Source: Scleroderma bovista
Taxonomy: Eukaryota; Basidiomycota; Agaricomycetes; Boletales; Sclerodermataceae
Reading direction: 5' to 3'
DNA: 64,000 nucleotides
Assembly (NCBI GenBank): GCA_037178675.1
Contig: JAYMGJ010000172.1
Coordinates: 1-64,000 of the forward strand
The notes under the pieces are model-generated. The model did not search any database. It was not told the origin of the DNA and saw nothing but the letters and a program-made list of their open reading frames with translations. Numbering within the stretch: position 1 is the stretch's first letter; every line of letters starts with the position of its first letter. Below, in pieces: positions 36,305 to 46,659 of the stretch. The position numbers and the translations under genes were made by a program.

Positions 36305-36874
36305 TTTTTTTGGACAAGTGATATCATTATGTAGCCACTGACAAGTCAAGCTCTACATAATACACTAGATCGAAAACCCAGTTGGGCTTCGTTCCAAGGA
36401 AAAATGCTCTTATGCACTTCCCGTCAAGGACGGGGGTATGTGGGACTCCGTGAGCCTACTGGTAAACCCGTTGAAGGGCGCCTGGTAGGCGTTATACCCA
36501 CTAAAACCTCAGGTTGGGAAAAGGGAGGCGAATATCTCGCAAGAGGGGACAGCACCACAGTGGACTGTCACATTCAGAATAATCGTGTTGCTTGTGTGAT
36601 TGGTTCATGTTTCAGCTCGTCTTTGGTTGGTCTTTGGTATGTTCAGGATGTCTACATTGGATAGAAAAATTCGTGAGTACGTGGTCGCTGAGTGTGGTTG
36701 TTCTTGCCAGTCTGTCATTGTTCGTGTGTTTTGGTCAACTTAATGACTCGTAATAATCGTTCTAGGGGGGGCCAGTGGTGTGCTGTGTGCTTTTTATCGT
36801 TCGTGCACTACCTTGCCCAGCTGTCGTAGCGTGGGAAAACCGACCATGGTCGTGGTTGCGGTTCAAGGGCCCCC
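36305..36874. mobile_element. 570-bp insertion with a 16-bp target duplication and T7 edge
   Basis: The 16-mer CCCAGTGGCCACTTTG occurs at 36289..36304 and again at 36875..36890. The sister units have it once, in diverged form, directly before the kinase start codon. The insert begins with T7 and ends in a C-rich run, without inverted repeats. A long direct duplication with a homopolymer at one edge is what target-primed retroposition leaves, with the poly(A) tail on the minus strand here. No reverse transcriptase or clear Pol III boxes are visible, so the source element is unknown. It ends 19 bp before the kinase B start codon. Confidence 0.72.
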
Positions 36875-36893
36875 CCCAGTGGCCACTTTGGCT

Positions 36894-38252
36894 ATGGTCT
36901 CTACCAAGAAGGCGAGAGCAAAAGCTGAAGCTGAGATCCGCAGAGCTACGAGGGCTCACCGTGAACTAGAAGCCTTTGGCGAAGTCCATATACCCTGGGA
37001 TGGTGGTTTGGTGGAATACGAGACGTGGTGGTCACAACATTACGAATGGCTAAGGGATCAAGGATTCTTGCTTCGGTCACGATATGCACCTGATTGGGTT
37101 CCATCCTGGCAGGGAAAAAAGCTGGATTTATTGTGGTATGAGGACGCGAGAGGATCTGAGGTGGGTACCTTCAACACCGACAACGATCATCTGATCCATC
37201 ATAATTGCGGAGCGAAGCTCCCCTGTATACTTGATGCTACACGCATTTCAGATGGAGCATACGTTGTCCTCAAAATTGTTTCCCAGTCGCTTCATCCGTA
37301 CGAAGTCGAAATTGGGCGATTTTTCTCGTCCGAACCATTACGATCGGATCCCGCCAACCATTGCACTCCTATTTATGACGTTCTCTCTGTTCCGGATGAC
37401 AAGGACAAAGTGATTGTAGTCATGCCTTTGCTTCGTGCATACACATCGCCGCAGTTTGGCACTATTGGGGAGGCGGTAGAGTGCTTTCGACAGCTATTCG
37501 AGGTCAATTCACTCAACTTTTTGGTGTACATTCCTCACGAGTGAGCAGGGTCTACAATTTATGCACAGGCATCGAGTTGCCCATCGGTACGTTCCCAGCC
37601 AGCCCCCTTCATTATAATCTAACATTACCGAAAGGGACTGCATGAGCCTAAATATCATGATGGATGCCAATACGCTCTTCATCGACGCGTTCCACCCAGT
37701 TGACTCCATTATGAAGCGCGATTTCTCAGGCTATGCGAGGTATAAAACTCGTACAGAACGGCCTGTGAAGTACTACTTCATCGATTTTGGCTTGTCCCGT
37801 CGATATGACCATTCCATTGCCCACCCTCTCGAGGTCCCGATATGGGGAGGCGACAAGGAGGTTCCTGAGTTCCAAAATTCCAATGAACCCCGTGACCCGT
37901 TTGCGACTGACGTCTTCTATATCGGGAATGCGATCAGACAGGATTTTGTTGACGTATGTCCTGTTAAGTGTCAGGTAGCTTGCTCTAATCCATTGGCCAG
38001 TCTAAGGGTGGCTTCGAGTTTATGCAACCCCTCATCAGTGACATGGTACAAGAGGATCCGTCCAAACGGCCGAAAATGGACGAAGTGGTTATGCGATTCG
38101 AAACTATCAGGAAGGGTTTGAGCACGTGGAAGTTACGGTCTCGTGTTACTGGCAAAACAGAAACCGTAGCGGAGGCCGCCTATCTTACGGTTTTACACTG
38201 GAGTCACCGACTTAAATATCTGGCAAGACGTATACCTGCAGTTCCCAACTAG
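36894..38252 (+). CDS. Protein kinase, array copy B
   Basis: Basidiomycete-expanded protein kinase family member. Five exons: 36894..37160, 37218..37502, 37549..37586, 37635..37953, 38001..38252; 1161 nt, 386 aa. A charged leader (KKARAKAEAE...) and a Trp-rich block (YETWWSQHYEWL, YAPDWVPSWQGKKLD) precede the kinase fold. Predicted ATP-site Lys108 is in ISDGAYVVLKIV. The catalytic loop is HRVAHRDCMSLN (D198, N203), with the metal-binding DFG in YYFIDFGLSRRYD (D247). The activation-segment end reads VPE where APE is usual. A basic C-terminal tail ends HRLKYLARRIPAVPN. All key residues are present, so activity is plausible; substrates unknown. Its upstream region is now the 570-bp insertion, which could have changed its expression. 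The second half is nearly identical to copy D. Confidence 0.88.
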
Positions 38253-38854
38253 TGACCCATGTGCAATACGCCGTGCTCTTTGTCTACGATTCTGTCTTAC
38301 TAGATATACTCTGCATGTCGGCAGCAGCCTCATTAATTTTCTTTCAGTCTGTTGGAACTCATTCACAACGCTGTGCACAATGGGGAGGCTTGGTTCCCAC
38401 TTTCTTTACCAAAAGACCGACCCTTCCCGAATCCTGACAGCTTTAACTGTGTCTTGCCCAGTTCCCAATTGGTTCAGCACCACTGTGACGTTTGACCCTC
38501 ACGGTACATACCCTTATTCACCTCGTGTATAAGAACGCGCTCATTTACTGCGGAGAATGATACTTATATGTGAAAGCGCTCTTGAACCCTCCACGTCACC
38601 ACCACGAATCACGAAACATCATCCGTGATGTGGGACTCACCACGAGGTTTGGGCGACCTGGGAGCCTCCACGGTACAGCCGCAAGCCGAAAAAAAAACCA
38701 GGCTCCTTCCCGCCCCTGCGAAGTTCGAGTATGAGGCGGTACTTATCCTACATAGTGAGTAGAGACAAATTGGCCGCTATGCACCAATTCAAACCCAGTA
38801 TGACGCTCGAACGCTGATTCCCCCGGCACACCTACAGACCACCCAAATTAATCT

Positions 38855-39160
38855 CAGAAAGGATTTCGTTGATGTAGGTTCAGTTCACTTTCTGATGACC
38901 CGATCTTATCTATTTGTCGGCGGGCGAAGGCTGGCTTCGAGTTTATGAGCCCTCTCATTGCTGACATGATCCGTCCAAGTGACCAGTTAGTTATACGATT
39001 CCAGACTATTACTAGGAAAAGGTATGAGCACGGGGAAGCTACGTTCTCGTATTGCTCGCAAAACGGAGGCCGTTACGAAGGCTATTTATCTTATGATCTT
39101 ATACTGGAGTCACCGACTTAAATATCTCGTAAGACATATACCTGCAGTTCCGCGCCCTGT
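38855..39160 (+). pseudogene. Kinase 3'-tail remnant after unit 1
   Basis: Resembles the last two exons of the kinases: AAGGATTTCGTTGAT at the exon 4 end, a damaged exon 5 start, then GKLRSRIARKTEAV...YWSHRLKYLVRHIPAVP. Frame is broken in the middle and about 20 codons around the QEDPSKRP segment are missing or scrambled. It lies downstream of an intact kinase, so each unit carries a full kinase plus an extra tail. Confidence 0.8.
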
Positions 39161-39362
39161 AACTCTGGAAAGTACCGATCCAATACGAGAGGTGATGGCA
39201 CGGGGATGTGGTGTTGTCGGGGGATGTAGCAGATGTCCAGCCTGGAGCTGGGTTGCTTACTTGATCTTGTCGGCGTCGGCGTCTGGAGACCAAAATCGTG
39301 TGACTAATACGTTGTATTTCTGAAATACAGTACAAAAAGTGAATCCAACGAGTGTGCGTGTG

Positions 39363-40495
39363 TCAGGGAGACTCCGAGAAAGAGGCACTCCCAGCGTTTT
39401 GGGTCACGGCTACGAGTGAAGATGTCAAGAAGGTAGATACAAAGGGGGAAACGTTAGACTCACCACCATCGTTGTGGTGATTCCCGGCGTTGATCGATAA
39501 TCTCTTGAGGGTTGGGCTACGAACGTCAACACCCGAAACTGATGAGGACGATATGTGACAGTTTTCGATGTAGGTTACGTTAGTAATGTTGGAGCTTGTG
39601 TTAGAGCGAGAGGCTCCAGCACTTGCATCAGCCGATGAAGTAGATGTACTAGCAGAGTCCATGGCTATTTTGGCGTGGAAGCCCAATATTTACATCAGAG
39701 ACGGGCATCCATGCCGCTGGAGACTTACGTGGTACACTGTCATCGGCCACCTGTGCCGAATCATCGAATGGGTCAGGCTGCGTCAGGATGCTGGCAGCTT
39801 CTTCGATAATACCCCTCAACTGGTCATCTAGGTCTCTGTCACATTTTATTGCAATGCCAGAGACTTGTCTTTGTTCCATAGAGCTATCCCCTCCTGTGTG
39901 TGTTATTAAGCCACCTTGAAGGGAGAGTTCGGAAACTTACTTTCGACCGCTACTACACCGTCTGATACCACTGAAAATTGACTCGATGATAATTCTGTAT
40001 GCCGTCTCATCATATCTGAAGTATTCTGCAAATTTGATCAATACAGGAAGATTAAGCAGGAGTTATGGAAGCCATGTACCTTCACTTCACATTTAAACTG
40101 GAAACTAGACTCGATGAATAACCGGTTCTGGCGGGCACGCGCAAGGGCCTTAAATAGGTTCAAGGTTTTCTTTTGTTCTTGAATTTGTTGCTTGTCTTCT
40201 GCCAACCTTCCGATGGTAAGATCTTCATCAGATGCAACACTAGGTGCCAGGCCAAAAAAAGGGCATACTCATCGTATCGGCGCTTCATAGCTTGATACCT
40301 CGTTCGATAATTCGGTTGTTTCTTCGCGAACTCCCTTATCTTGATGATCTCATCCAATGTATACTCAAGATACAGCTCGCCCGCCTTCAACGCAGTCTTC
40401 TTCCTCACCAGTGGGAAGACAGTTGGGTCATAGTCGGACGCTCGCCCGAGATGAAGGTGAACGAAGATGGTTGGGTGATTCTTGGACGAAGACAT
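39363..40495 (-). pseudogene. X2: array family X copy with a frameshift
   Basis: Same exon plan as X1: complement(39363..39664, 39729..39893, 39941..40025, 40080..40495). Exon 1 loses frame at a run of seven A (40254..40260, T7 on the coding strand): the protein follows X1 up to about YDEYALF, then runs into an unrelated frame and stops at 40160. Downstream of the run, the original frame is intact through the remaining exons, including NITNVTYIENCHISS. A single missing base in a homopolymer can be a real mutation or an assembly error. Confidence 0.8.
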
Positions 40496-40733
40496 GCGAT
40501 GGGATTTCTTTCCCAGCTCTTAAATAAGTAGACACGGGCCCAATAATGTCCATAATCGATGTAAACTTTGTTCAGTTGCTGGATGTAACTGCCACTCACG
40601 TATTGTTCGCGGAGATACAATGAGAACTTGTTTTCCAAACAAGGCGGTGTAATCGGCGTCCATGAGGGTCCATATTTAGTTATGTTTGGCCCCTTGACCC
40701 TCATGCTCAGACAACCCGGTGGCCAATTTGGCC

Positions 40734-42092
40734 ATGGTCTCTAACAAGAAGGCGAAAGCAGAAGCTGAGGCAGAGAGCCGCAGAGCTGCGATAGCCCAAC
40801 GTGAACTTGAAGCCTTCGGCGAAGTCCACACACCCAGGAATGGTCGTTTGGCGGAATACGAGGCGTGGTGGTCACAGCATTACGAATGGCTCAAGGGACA
40901 AGGTTTTCTGCTTCGACCGCGTTATGCACCTGATTGGGTTCCATCCTGGCAGGGAAAAAAGCTAGATAGGTTTCGATATGAGGACGCGAGAGCATCTGAG
41001 GTGTGTAACCTTGAGCGCTAACAGCGATCTGACCATCTCAATTATAAAATGAAGCGCCCCGCTATTCTAGATGGTACGCGCATTTCAGATGGAGCATATG
41101 TCACCTTCAAAATTGTATCCAAGTCGATTCACCCGCACGAAGTCGAAATTGGACAGTTTCTCTCGTCCGAGCCATTACGATCGGATCCCGCCAACCATTG
41201 CGTTCCTATTTATGATGTTCTCTCTGTTCCGGACGACAAGGACAAGGTTATTATAGTTATGCCATTGCTCCGTAACTACAAATCGCCTCCATTTGACACC
41301 ATAGGGGAGGCGATAGAGTGCTTTCGACAACTATTTGAGGTCAGTTCCCAAAACTCTTTGATATCCATTTTTCACGAATAGGCAGGGTCTGCAATTTATG
41401 CACAGGCACCGAGTTGCCCATCGGTATGTTCCCAATCACCCTCTGTCTATGCAATCTGAAGTTGTCCAAAGGGATTGCATGAGCCTGAATATCATGATGG
41501 ACGCCAATATGCTCTTCATCGACGCGTTCCACCCAGTTCATCCCATCATGAAACGTGATTTCTCTGGCTTTGCGAGGTTCAACACCCGTACGGAACGACC
41601 AGTGAAGTACTACTTTATCGACTTCGGCCTATCCCGTCGATATGACCATTCCGTTGACCACCCCCTCGAAGTCCCGATATGGGGAGGCGATAAGGAGGTT
41701 CCCGAGTTCCAAAACTCCAATGAACCTCGTGACCCCTTTGCGACTGATGTCTTCTACATCGGGAACGCAATCAAGAATGATTTCGTTGATGTATGTTCTG
41801 TTCGATGTCGAATAACTCGCTCTAATGTATTGGCCAGTCGAAGGACGGTTTCGAATTTATGCGACCTCTCATCGATGACATGGTACAAGAAGATCCGTCC
41901 AAGCGCCCGAAAATGGACGAGGTGGTTATGCGATTCGAAACTATTAGGAATGGTTTGAGCACGGGGAAGTTGCGTTCCCGTGTTGCTCGCAAAGAGGAAA
42001 CCATTGTGGAGGCCACGTATCTTGCGGTTTTACACTGGAGTCACAGACTTAAATATCTGGCAAGACGTATACCTGCAGTTCCCAACCAGTGA
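40734..42092 (+). CDS. Protein kinase, array copy C
   Basis: Exons 40734..41000, 41055..41339, 41386..41423, 41472..41790, 41838..42092; 1164 nt, 387 aa, one residue longer than copies B and D at the C-terminus. Same order of parts: charged leader, Trp-rich block, Lys in ISDGAYVTFKIVSKS, catalytic HRVAHRDCMSLN, YYFIDFGLSRRYD, VPE, and tail RRIPAVPNQ. It is the most diverged of the three in exons 2-4 (e.g. HPHEVEIGQF, FDTIGEAIECF, FHPVHPIMKRD) but keeps every catalytic residue. Only about 238 bp separate its ATG from the X2 start, so this unit shows the original divergent promoter without insertions. Confidence 0.88.
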
Positions 42093-42460
42093 CCCATGTG
42101 CAATCACGCCATGCTCTTTATCTACGATTTTGTCTTACTAGATATATCCAACATGTAGGCAGCAGTCTCATTCAGTTTGTTAGAATTCATTCACAACGCT
42201 GTGCACAACGGGGAGGCTTGGTTCCTACTTTCTCTTCCAAAAGATGACTCTTCCCGACAGCTTCCTGAACAGTGTCTCACCCAGTTCCCACTTAGTTCAG
42301 CACCATGTGACGTTTGACCCTCCTGGCACATACCCTTAATATTCACCTCGTGTATAACTTGAGAACGCGCTCATTTACTGCGGAGAAAGATGTGAAAGCA
42401 CTCTTGAACCCTCCACATCACCATCATGACTCACGAAACATCATGCATCATGCGTGATGT

Positions 42461-42511
42461 AGAGGGAACGATTGTCTTCCATCGAATCTTTGGTCTGCCT
42501 TGGGGAGACTA
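42461..42511. other. 51-bp insert flanked by 9-bp direct repeats
   Basis: GCGTGATGT lies on both sides (42452..42460 and 42512..42520), and the corresponding place after kinase B has the motif once. The insert's first 38 or so bases match 49464..49501 with about three differences, so it is a copied piece of a sequence also present 7 kb away. Confidence 0.7.
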
Positions 42512-42746
42512 GCGTGATGTGGGACTCACCACGAGGTTTGGGCGACCTGGGAGCCTCCACGGTACAGCCGCAAGCCGAAAAAAAAACCAGGCTCCTTCCC
42601 GCCCCTGCGAAGTTCGAGTATGAGGCGGTACTTATCCTACATAGTGAGTAGAGACAAATTGGCCGCTATGCACCAATTCAAACCCAGTGTGACGCTCGAA
42701 CGCTGATTCCCCCGGCACACCTACAGACTACCCAAATTAATCTCAG

Positions 42747-43065
42747 AAAGGATTTCGTTGATGTAGGTTCAGTTCACTTTCAGATGATCCGATCTTATCT
42801 ATTTGTCGGCGGGCGAAGGCTGGCTTCGAGTTTATGAGCCCTCTCATTGCTGACATGGTACAAGACGATCCGTCCGTAGTGACCGAAAATGGACGAAGTT
42901 AGTTATGCGATTCCAGATTATTACTAGGAAAAGGTGTGAGCACGGGGAAGTTACACTCTCGTATTGATCCAAAATGGAGGCCGTTATGGAGGCTATTTAT
43001 CTTATGATTTTATACTGGAGTCACCGACCTAAATATCTCGCAAGACATTACCTGCGATTCCGCGC
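42747..43065 (+). pseudogene. Kinase 3'-tail remnant after unit 2
   Basis: Nearly identical to the remnant at 38855..39160, but keeps a few more bases of the GTACAAGACGATCCGTCC segment; frame broken in several places. Confidence 0.8.
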
Positions 43066-43262
43066 CCTGTCCTTCTGGAAAGCGTCGATCCACTACGAAA
43101 GGTGACGGGATGTGGAGTTGTCGGGGGATGTAGCAGATGTCCCCGATTGCTTATCTGACCTCGGCGTCGTCGGAGTCTGGGGACCAGAATCGGGTGTAAC
43201 TATGTAGTACATTGTATTCCTGAAATACAGTACAAAAAGTAAATTCAACGAGTATGCGTGTG

Positions 43263-44375
43263 TCAAGGAGACTCCGAGAAAGAGGCACTCCCAGTGTTTT
43301 GGGCCACGGCTACGAGCGAAGATGTCAAGAAGGTAGATACAAAGGGGGAAACGTTGAACTCACCACCATCGTTGTGGTGAACCCCAATGTTGATCGATAG
43401 TCTCTTGAGGGTTGGACTACGAGCGTCAACACCCGAAACTGATGAGGACGATATATGACAGTTTTCGATGTAGGTTACGTTAGTAATGTTGGAGCTTGTA
43501 TTAGAGCAAGAGACTCCAGCACTTCCACTAGAGGATGAAGTAGCTGTACCAGCAGAGTCAATGGCTATTTTGGCGTGGAAGCCCAATATTTACTAATCAG
43601 AGACGGGCATCCATGCCGCTGGAGACTTACGTGATACACTGTCATTGACCACCTGTGCCGAATCATCGAATGGGTCAGGCTGCGTCAGGATATTGACAAC
43701 GTCTTCGACAATACCCATCAATTCATCATCGATATCTCTGTCACACGGTATTGCAAGTTTGTTCCGTAGAACTATCCCCTCCTGTGTGTGTTATCGAGGC
43801 ATTTTGAATAGAAGGTTTGGAAACACACTTTCGACCGGTACTGCGCTTTCTGAAACCACTGAAAATTGACTCGTTGATAATTTGGTATGCCGTCGGATTG
43901 TCTCCGAAGTTTTCTGCAATTCGATCAACAGGGAAGACTATGCAAAAGTTATGCAAGCCACCTTCACTCGACGACGAAACTTAAAGGTAGCGTTGATAAA
44001 TAATCGATTCCGGCGGTAACGCGCAAAGGCCTTGAAAGGGTTCGATGTTTCCTCCCGATCTTCAATTTCTGCCATGCTATCTGCTAGTCTGCCAGCGATT
44101 AAGCCTTCAGATGTAGAGGTACCTTCCAGTGCAAAAAAGGTCACATACTCGTCGTATCGGCGTTTCATGTCTTCATAGGTCTTTCGATAATTGGGATGTT
44201 GCTTAGCGAGCTCCCTTATCTTGATGATCTCATCCAAGCTATACTCAAGATACACCTCGCCCGCCTTCAACGCAGTGCTGTCGCTCACGAGCGGGAAGAT
44301 GGTTGGGCTATAGTCGGATGCTCGACCGAGATGAAGTTGAACGAAGATGGTTTGGTGCTTCTTAGACGATGACAT
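43263..44375 (-). pseudogene. X3: array family X copy with a 14-bp deletion
   Basis: Exon plan as X1: complement(43263..43564, 43631..43781, 43829..43913, 43962..44375). Exons 1 and 2 are open (MSSSKKHQTIFVQLHLGRAS..., 138 codons, then KTSETIRRHTKLSTSQF). In exon 3 about 14 bp are missing relative to X1 (junction near 43755), so the frame shifts and ends at a TGA after RGDSSTEQTCNTV. A truncated protein of roughly 180 aa, lacking the Ser-rich and NITNV region, could still be made. The rest of the gene retains the expected sequence in the other frame. Confidence 0.78.
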
Positions 44376-44581
44376 GCAACGGGAATACCCATTGTGTTTC
44401 CATCCCAGCTCTTAAGTAGGCACGGGGAATAATCGATGTGAACTTTGTTCGATTGCTGGAAGTAACTGCCCGCGGAGATACAATAAGAACTTGTTTTCCA
44501 AACACCATGAGGGTCCATATTTTTATATGTTTGGCACTCCCACCTCATGTTCAAATATCCCAGTACATAGTTGCATTGGCT

Positions 44582-45940
44582 ATGGTCTCTACCAAGAAGG
44601 CGAGAGCAAAGGCTGAAGCCGAGAACCGCAGAGCTGCGAGGGCTCAGCGCGAACTAGAAGCCTTCGGCGAAATCCACACTCCCAGGAATGGTCGTTTGGC
44701 GGAATACGAGACGTGGTGGTCACAACATTACGAATGGTTAAAGGGACAAGGATTCCTGCTTCGACCACGTTATGCGCCTGACTGGGTTCCATCCTGGCAG
44801 GGGAAAAAACTGGATTCATTTCTGTATGAGGATGCGAGAGGATCTGAGGTGGGTAGCTGTAAACGCCAACAACGATCATCTCACCCATCTCAATTATGGA
44901 GCAAAGCTTCCTAGTATACTTGATGCTACACATACTTCAGATGGAGCATACGTTCTCCTCAAGATCGTTTCTAAGTCGCTCCATCCATACGAGGTCGAAA
45001 TTGGGCGATTTTTCTCTTCTGAACCCTTACGATCGGATCCCTCCAACCATTGCATTCCCATTTATGATGTTCTCTCTGTTCCGGACGACAACGACAAGGT
45101 GATTATAGTCATGCCGTTACTCCATGAATACACATCGCCGCCATTTGGTACCATTGGGGAGGCGGTAGAGTGCTTCAGACAGCTATTCGAGGTCAGTTCA
45201 TTCGACCCTTTGGCATACATTCCTCACGAGCGAGCAGGGTTTGCAATTCATGCACAAACATCGAGTTGCTCACCGGTATGTTCCCAACCCTTCCCTCCCA
45301 TATAATCTAAAATTGCCGAAAGGGATTGCATGAGCCTAAATATCATGATGGACGTTAGTACACTCTTTGTCGACGCTTTCCACCCAGTCGATTCCATTAT
45401 GAAGCGCGATTTCTCTGGCTATGCAAGGTACAAAACCCGTACAGAACGGCCTGTGAAGTACTACTTCATCGATTTTGGCTTGTCCCGTCGATATGACCAT
45501 TCCATTGCCCACCCTCTCGAGGTCCCGATATGGGGAGGTGACAAGGAGGTTCCTGAGTTCCAAACTTCCAATGAACCCCGTGACCCGTTTGCGACTGACG
45601 TCTTCTATATCGGGAATGCGATCAGACAGGATTTTGTTGACGTATGTCCTGTTCAATGTCTGATAACTTGCTCTAATCCATTGGCCAGTCTAAGGACGGC
45701 TTCGAGTTTATGCAACCCCTCATCAGTGACATGGTACAAGAGGATCCGTCCAAACGGCCGAAAATGGACGAAGTGGTTATGCGATTCGAAACTATCAGGA
45801 AGGGTTTGAGCACGTGGATGTTACGGTCTCGTGTTGCTGGCAAAACAGAAACCGTAGCGGAGGCCGCCTATCTTACGGTTTTACACTGGAGTCACCGACT
45901 TAAATATCTGGCAAGACGTATACCTGCAGTTCCCAACTAG
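44582..45940 (+). CDS. Protein kinase, array copy D
   Basis: Exons 44582..44848, 44907..45191, 45238..45275, 45323..45641, 45689..45940; 1161 nt, 386 aa. All catalytic elements are as in copies B and C (Lys in DGAYVLLKIVSKS, HRVAHRDCMSLN, YYFIDFGLSRRYD, VPE). Exons 4 and 5 are almost identical to copy B, including the intron between them, while exons 1-3 are more diverged; this suggests conversion between B and D. It is 206 bp from the X3 start codon. Confidence 0.88.
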
Positions 45941-46552
45941 TGACCCATGTGCAATCACGCCGTGCTCTTTGTCTACGATTCTGTCTTACTAGATATACCC
46001 CGCATGTAGGCAGCAGTCTCATTGATTTTCTGAATTCATTCACAACATGGGGAGGCTTAGTCCCTTCCAAAAGAGTGACTCTTCCTGAACAGTGTTTCGC
46101 CCAGGTTCAGGACCATGTGACGTTTGACCCTCACGGTACATACCCTTATTGAATTCACCTCGTGTATAACCTGAGAACGCGCTCATTTACTGCGGGGAAT
46201 GATACTTATGTAGGATGCGAAAGCGCTCTTGAACCCTCCACGTCACCGTCACGACTCACGAAACATCATCCGTGATGTCAGACTCACCACGAGGTTTGGG
46301 CGACCTGGAACAGCCCGCGGCCTCCACGAATTGCTGGTAGAACCGCAAGCCGGTCAAAACCCGCGCTCCTTCCAAGTTCCCACACATGCGAAGTTCGAGT
46401 GTGTCCTAGGGACTTGGCTATGCACCAATGAATTCAAACCCAGTATGGCGCTCGAACGCTGATTCTCTCACACCTATGCAACCACCCAAATTGATCGGAG
46501 ACGACATAGTACCACATTCGCCAGTGCTTGAGAACTATTGCCCACTGGTCCT

Positions 46553-46650
46553 GGATCACCGAGTGTCAGAGTTAACGTTCTCGTGTTGCTGAAACCGTCG
46601 CGGAGGCTAGGTTTGCACTGGAGTCACCGACTGACAAGGCATATATGTAC
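46553..46650 (+). pseudogene. Short kinase 3'-tail remnant after unit 3
   Basis: Small pieces of the kinase tail survive (GTTCTCGTGTTGCT, GAAACCGTCGCGGAGGC, CACTGGAGTCACCGACT) with deletions between them. It marks the right end of the array. Confidence 0.6.
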
Positions 46651-46659
46651 CTCCTCTTG

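Larger units (their letters stand above)
34113..39241. repeat. Tandem unit 1 of the X/kinase array
   Basis: Begins at CTGGAGCTGGGTTGC and contains X1 (-), two insertions, kinase B (+) and a kinase-tail remnant. Its length is 5129 bp; subtracting the two insertions with their duplicated flanks (about 1289 bp) leaves about 3840 bp, matching the other units. Confidence 0.85.
39242..43141. repeat. Tandem unit 2 of the X/kinase array
   Basis: Contains X2 (-), kinase C (+) and a kinase-tail remnant; about 3.9 kb. The X-end boundary is nearly identical to unit 1 for about 350 bp, and the downstream block (from 42514) is nearly identical to the one after kinase B (from 38625). Confidence 0.85.

Noticed and set aside
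36404..36664. 86-codon frame inside the 570-bp insertion
   Set aside because: No similarity I recognise to transposase or reverse transcriptase, and within the range expected by chance.
42750..43065. Reading the kinase-tail remnant as a functional extra exon of kinase C
   Set aside because: Kinase C already has its own intact tail and stop at 42090..42092, and the remnant has internal frameshifts.
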